A DNA stretch of 8,078 nucleotides from Candidatus Equimonas enterica (GTDB lineage: Bacteria > Bacteroidota > Bacteroidia > Bacteroidales > Bacteroidaceae), in NCBI GenBank assembly GCA_018066225.1, contig JAGHRU010000054.1, positions 1 through 8,078 on the forward strand, given 5' to 3'. Shown piece after piece: positions 7,379-8,078 of the stretch. Numbering within the stretch: the stretch's first letter is position 1; each line of letters opens with the position of its first letter. The notes under the pieces were generated by a model, which was not told where the DNA came from, ran no database searches, and saw only the letters and a list, made by a program, of their open reading frames with translations. Made by a program: the position numbers and the translations under genes.

Positions 7379-8078
7379 ATGTCGGACCGCATCAAGCAAG
7401 TCAAAGTAGTGCTCATCATCGTGGCAGTGTGTATCGCTGCTGCCTCGCTCTTGGTGTCGCACAAGTTGATACGCGACCTGCAACAAGAGGAAATCGCCAA
7501 CATGGAGATATGGGCCGAGGCGATGCGGTCGTTCAACACGGCTGACGAACACACCGACCTCGGTCTGGTGTTGCGGGTGCTGGAGGGCAACACGACCATC
7601 CCCGTCATCGTGGTAGATAGCAGAAACGAGGTGGTAGATTACCGCAACATAGCGCTCCAAGCCGCGCACAACGCCAGCGACACCACCGCTATCCTGCTCA
7701 ACATGGCGCAAGAGATGCAGCGCGCAGGGTGTGCCATACGGCTCAACTTGGACGCGACAGAGAGCGCACCCGCCGACTACCTCTGGGTGTGCTACGACAA
7801 AAGCATCATGCTCACCCGACTGAGCCAATACCCCTATGTGCAACTCGGCGTGGTAGGACTGTTTGTCGTCATCGCCATCATCGCCCTGCTGTCCTCCAAA
7901 CGCGCCGAGCAAAACAAGGTGTGGGTGGGACTATCCAAAGAGACGGCGCACCAACTCGGCACCCCCATCTCGTCGCTTATGGCGTGGACAGAAGTGCTCC
8001 GCGAGCAGTATCCCGAAGAAGCGCTGATAGGAGAAATGGGCAAAGACGTGGAGCGTCTGCAACTCATCGCCGAGCGTT
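7379..8078 (+). CDS. Membrane sensor histidine kinase, 5' part (runs off the window)
   Basis: From the ATG at 7379-7381 the frame stays open to the window end, giving 233 residues. Two hydrophobic segments (about 9-26 and 153-172) flank a 125-residue extracytoplasmic sensor region with no domain I recognise. The cytoplasmic part reaches the dimerisation/phosphoacceptor helix with the H-box SKETAHQLGTPISSL (186-200), His191 being the predicted phosphorylation site, and continues to GKDVERLQLIAER. Only about 18 residues separate the second membrane segment from His191, which leaves no room for a HAMP domain. The ATPase domain lies beyond the window. No response regulator is seen here. The start is 44 bases after engB; an ATG at 7342 is out of frame. 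The signal and target are unknown. Confidence 0.85.
   Translation, partial: MSDRIKQVKVVLIIVAVCIAAASLLVSHKLIRDLQQEEIANMEIWAEAMRSFNTADEHTDLGLVLRVLEGNTTIPVIVVDSRNEVVDYRNIALQAAHNASDTTAILLNMAQEMQRAGCAIRLNLDATESAPADYLWVCYDKSIMLTRLSQYPYVQLGVVGLFVVIAIIALLSSKRAEQNKVWVGLSKETAHQLGTPISSLMAWTEVLREQYPEEALIGEMGKDVERLQLIAER

Overview
The window looks like chromosomal core-genome DNA from a member of the Bacteroidales (Bacteroidota), moderately GC-rich in its genes. The evidence is a MurF-alanine racemase fusion typical of that phylum, promoter elements of the TAnnTTTG type (TAACTTTG and TACCTTTG) placed just upstream of both divergent gene sets, weak or absent Shine-Dalgarno sequences, and a histidine kinase with the H-box context ETAHQLGTPISSL that I associate with Bacteroidota. 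Prevotellaceae or a neighbouring GC-richer family is a plausible guess, but the sequence alone does not settle it.

Layout. Bases 1 to about 167 are an almost pure C tract that interrupts a conserved gene, and are best read as a contig-end or sequencing artefact. From about 168 to 5215 four genes lie on the minus strand in close order, transcribed right to left: an HD-domain phosphohydrolase (4007-5215), a secreted thioredoxin-like protein (3462-3998), a NupG-type nucleoside:proton symporter (2180-3436), and the bifunctional murF-alr gene (from 2170 down to the left edge). Gaps are 8, 25 and 9 bases, so they probably form one operon. The murF-alr gene has a single-base frameshift near 1214-1218 and loses its 3' end in the C tract; both look like sequence-quality problems rather than biology.

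A 166-base AT-richer divergent intergenic region (5216-5381) carries one promoter element per direction. To its right, on the plus strand, are serS (5382-6695), engB/ysxC (6720-7334) and the 5' part of a membrane sensor histidine kinase (7379 to the right edge). Gaps are 24 and 44 bases, again consistent with one transcript.

The gene set is mostly housekeeping: peptidoglycan precursor synthesis and D-alanine supply, nucleoside uptake and probable nucleotide hydrolysis, envelope thiol chemistry, tRNA charging, ribosome assembly and signalling. I found no RNA genes, CRISPR array, insertion sequence, phage gene or obvious new system. The points most worth checking are the frameshift, the artefactual edge, the conservation of the four-gene operon and the unassigned C-terminal half of the HD protein.
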